Below the pieces are notes generated by a model, which did not search any database, had not been told where the DNA came from, and saw nothing but the letters and a program-made list of their open reading frames with translations. From NCBI GenBank assembly GCA_964616405.1, contig CAZTRE010000043.1, forward strand, positions 1-9,184: a stretch of DNA of 9,184 nt. Direction: 5' to 3'. A program made the position numbers and the translations under genes. This document shows, piece by piece, positions 7,697 through 9,184 of this stretch (the stretch's first letter is position 1; the number at the start of each line of letters is the position of its first letter). Source of the stretch: JAEDES01 sp964616405 (GTDB taxonomy: Bacteria; Bacillota_I; Bacilli_A; RF39; UBA660).

Positions 7697-8631
7697 TGTT
7701 CAACTTCCTTTTTTATATCCATTGATTTATTTTTTGTTGGTATAAAAACAATTTCAATATCATATTTATTAATCCCTGTGCTAAGTATATTACTATTAAA
7801 TTGGTTAACTATTTTCAAAAAAAATTCTCTTCTTTCTTCAATGTTATAATTATTGTCATTATAAATTGCAAAAAAATCAAATCTAATTTTTATATTTAAA
7901 TTATTTATTGCATCAATTGGTTCAATTTCCTGATTTAATATTAAATTATTTAATTCATTCAATATATTCATTATTAATTTACTATTGTTTTTATCAAAAT
8001 AAATAGAATGATTTTTATTCATTATAAAAGATGTATATTGATTAATATAATCTTTTGTAATATGTCCAAGTTGACTATCTGTTCCAACTATATCGTCACA
8101 AAGGCTTGATGAAGCAGATGATATGCTAGATACAAATTTAGATTCACTAAATATTAAGACTAAATTATTATTTTCTATTTTACACGCTACTAAATCCACA
8201 CCCTTAATGTTGGGAAGATTAAAGGAACTTCGCAAAGAATAAGTTGAAACAACCTCTTCTTGCTTCACAATATTTAAATAAAAATCATTAAATAACTCTC
8301 CATATATTCCAGATTTTTCAATATCGATTTGTGGATATAATCCTTTATTACTACGAATTTTTTTCCCTTCATACAATAAATTTATTGATAGTAGCTCATC
8401 AGTAGTCGCGTCGTTAATTTTTTTTATTGATTTCAAATGATCCTTATTTCTAATATAGAAAAGCAAATATTCTTGAAATACTTTTTTATAATTATTTAGT
8501 TCTATTTTATTTTCAACATCCAAAAAATACATTTTACAATTATTATAGTTACTTAATTTTCTTTCACCAACAAAAATCAAATTTTTACAATTTCTATTAT
8601 AATAATCTCTTAATTTTAAAATAACTTCCAT
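7687..8631 (-). CDS. hamA: HamA-like PD-(D/E)xK nuclease (DUF1837 type) of a Hachiman defence system
   Basis: Predicted DNA nuclease effector, 314 aa. The central part fits the DUF1837/HamA pattern: YGEL with E112, then a segment ending in NLPNIKGVD with D146, then a hydrophobic strand leading to ESK (E163, K165), followed by a Ser/Ala-rich helix. These are the E, D and ExK positions expected of a PD-(D/E)xK site, so the nuclease looks intact. The first 105 or so residues are a separate N-terminal region I cannot assign, and the protein is divergent overall. In known systems HamA is held by HamB and released to degrade DNA when infection or damage is sensed, stopping phage spread at the cost of the cell. 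The start has AGAGG 9 nt upstream. It is the first gene of a hamA-hamB-phosphoesterase unit with a promoter at 8722-8730. Confidence 0.78.
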   Translation of the reverse strand: MEVILKLRDYYNRNCKNLIFVGERKLSNYNNCKMYFLDVENKIELNNYKKVFQEYLLFYIRNKDHLKSIKKINDATTDELLSINLLYEGKKIRSNKGLYPQIDIEKSGIYGELFNDFYLNIVKQEEVVSTYSLRSSFNLPNIKGVDLVACKIENNNLVLIFSESKFVSSISSASSSLCDDIVGTDSQLGHITKDYINQYTSFIMNKNHSIYFDKNNSKLIMNILNELNNLILNQEIEPIDAINNLNIKIRFDFFAIYNDNNYNIEERREFFLKIVNQFNSNILSTGINKYDIEIVFIPTKNKSMDIKKEVEQWD

Positions 8632-8675
8632 ACATCACTACCTCTATAAGAACTACACTTTCATTTAACATAAAA

Positions 8676-8707
8676 GCAGTATCCATCTTAAAAAGATTAA
8701 ATACTGC
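8676..8707 (-). promoter_or_regulatory. Hairpin in the hamA leader (possible attenuator or mRNA stabiliser)
   Basis: GCAGTAT and ATACTGC (8676-8682 and 8701-8707) form a perfect 7-bp outer stem. Inside it ATCTT and AAGAT (8685-8689 and 8693-8697) pair around a 3-nt loop, with a small asymmetric internal loop between the two. On the minus strand it starts only about 8 nt after the predicted transcription start and is followed by TTTTATG. The T-tract is short, so it could be a weak terminator (attenuator) or a 5-prime stabilising hairpin. It leaves the ribosome binding site free. Confidence 0.5.
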
Positions 8708-8721
8708 TATCTTATGTACTA

Positions 8722-8730
8722 ATTATATCA
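8722..8730 (-). promoter_or_regulatory. Extended -10 promoter of the hamA-hamB-phosphoesterase unit
   Basis: TGATATAAT on the minus strand gives a perfect -10 with a TGn extension. No good -35 stands at 16-18 bp; the nearest TTGAAA is 26 bp upstream. Initiation would fall near 8715, giving a leader of about 85 nt that carries the hairpin. The 12-bp core GTGATATAATTA is repeated exactly at the endonuclease promoter. Confidence 0.62.
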
Positions 8731-8818
8731 CATTTTTCGATATTCTTTTAGTTTTTCAAAGTAATTTGTATTTAAAATCTAATTTTAAGACTATTATTGC
8801 CTTCAAAACATAATTTTC

Positions 8819-8841
8819 AATAAACAATACTATAGTTTATT
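8819..8841. repeat. Short inverted repeat AATAAAC...GTTTATT
   Basis: Two 7-bp arms, AATAAAC (8819-8825) and GTTTATT (8835-8841), are separated by 9 bp. The surrounding stretch 8731-8894 has no gene. The arms resemble the ATAAACT half of some units in the left-edge array, but at this length in AT-rich DNA the likeness may be chance. It could be a dyad operator or a remnant of an element end. Confidence 0.35.
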
Positions 8842-8894
8842 TTCATTCAAATACAGCCGTCTTAATACCCTTATAAATTTAATCCATGAGAGAG

Positions 8895-9158
8895 CTAAGT
8901 ATCTCCTCCGGAGTTGATGTGATTAGATATTAAAATTGTATTTGGGGAATTATTAAAAGCCTTTAGCGCTCTTTCAATTCTAGGTTGCTTTGGAAGTGTT
9001 TCATCTTCTCCTCTGATTATTACCGTTGGAATACCTAATTCTTGTAATCTTTTATACATATATTGAGCAGCCCTTAAATTTAAGTCTTTTTCTAATAAGC
9101 CGTTACCTAATGCTCCTGGGTCATCTCCGCCATGGCTGGCACCTTTTAAACCCAGAAA
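8895..9158 (-). pseudogene. Fragment of an N-acetylmuramoyl-L-alanine amidase (Amidase_3 type), broken at both ends
   Basis: An 87-codon minus-strand frame encodes the start of an Amidase_3 cell-wall hydrolase domain. FLGLKGASHGGDDPGALGNG carries the first zinc ligand (His of SHGG), EKDLNLRAAQ has the conserved Glu, and ILISNHINSGG has the second zinc-ligand His. The frame then ends abruptly in D-T-stop exactly where an active enzyme would continue with its C-terminal half. Upstream, a TAG stop sits directly before FLGLKG. A short neighbouring frame reads NKKYS, which may be the preceding coding sequence after a frameshift, but it also closes at the window edge. No start codon or ribosome binding site is apparent. 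It is therefore debris of a peptidoglycan hydrolase, from a chromosomal or prophage gene, marking the edge of the island. Confidence 0.78.
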
Positions 9159-9184
9159 CTATATTTTTTATTAATTATAGGTTA

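Noticed and set aside
8884..8932. Plus-strand mini-ORF beginning ATGAGAGAGC
   Set aside because: It has only 15 codons, no ribosome binding site, and overlaps the amidase relict in antisense.

Overview
The window is very AT-rich, and all five intact genes lie on the minus strand, so transcription runs from high to low coordinates. Codon use is strongly A/T-biased, Shine-Dalgarno sites are strong (AGGAGG-like), TGG encodes Trp and all three standard stops are used. This fits a low-GC Bacillota (Clostridia-like or related gut Firmicute) using code 11. The genus cannot be fixed from the sequence. No ribosomal, tRNA or housekeeping gene is present. The content is that of an accessory anti-phage (defence) island.

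In transcription order, the right edge (8895-9184) holds a decayed fragment of an N-acetylmuramoyl-L-alanine amidase gene, broken at both ends. A 263-bp non-coding strip follows, with an extended -10 promoter and a hairpin in the leader. It drives a tight three-gene cluster: a HamA-like nuclease (DUF1837 type, 8631-7687), a HamB-like Ski2-type superfamily 2 helicase (7696-5402, overlapping hamA by 10 bp), and a calcineurin-like metallophosphoesterase with a C-terminal zinc ribbon (5385-4465, 16 bp after the helicase). HamA plus HamB is the Hachiman defence system. The phosphoesterase is not a known part of it.

After an 87-bp gap with its own extended -10 promoter comes an AlwI-family type II restriction endonuclease (4377-2404). 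Its partner (2319-352) is a fused adenine methyltransferase with two complete Dam-like (D12-class) domains, and it has its own near-consensus promoter. Two catalytic heads suit a restriction system with an asymmetric site, where each strand needs its own methylating domain.

The left edge (1-351) is non-coding. It carries a conspicuous array of about 15 degenerate copies of a 12-mer, consensus AAATAGTAAACT, repeated every 11-12 bp. This looks like a phased protein-binding array: iterons, a partition centromere, or recombinase or operator sites. A hairpin with a T-tract in plus orientation separates it from the methyltransferase gene.

Taken together, the island joins a nucleic-acid-sensing, probably abortive system (Hachiman) with a site-specific restriction system. 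It lies between a possible replication, partition or mobility element on the left and gene debris on the right. The hamA and endonuclease promoters share an identical 12-bp core, which may hint at similar or joint control.
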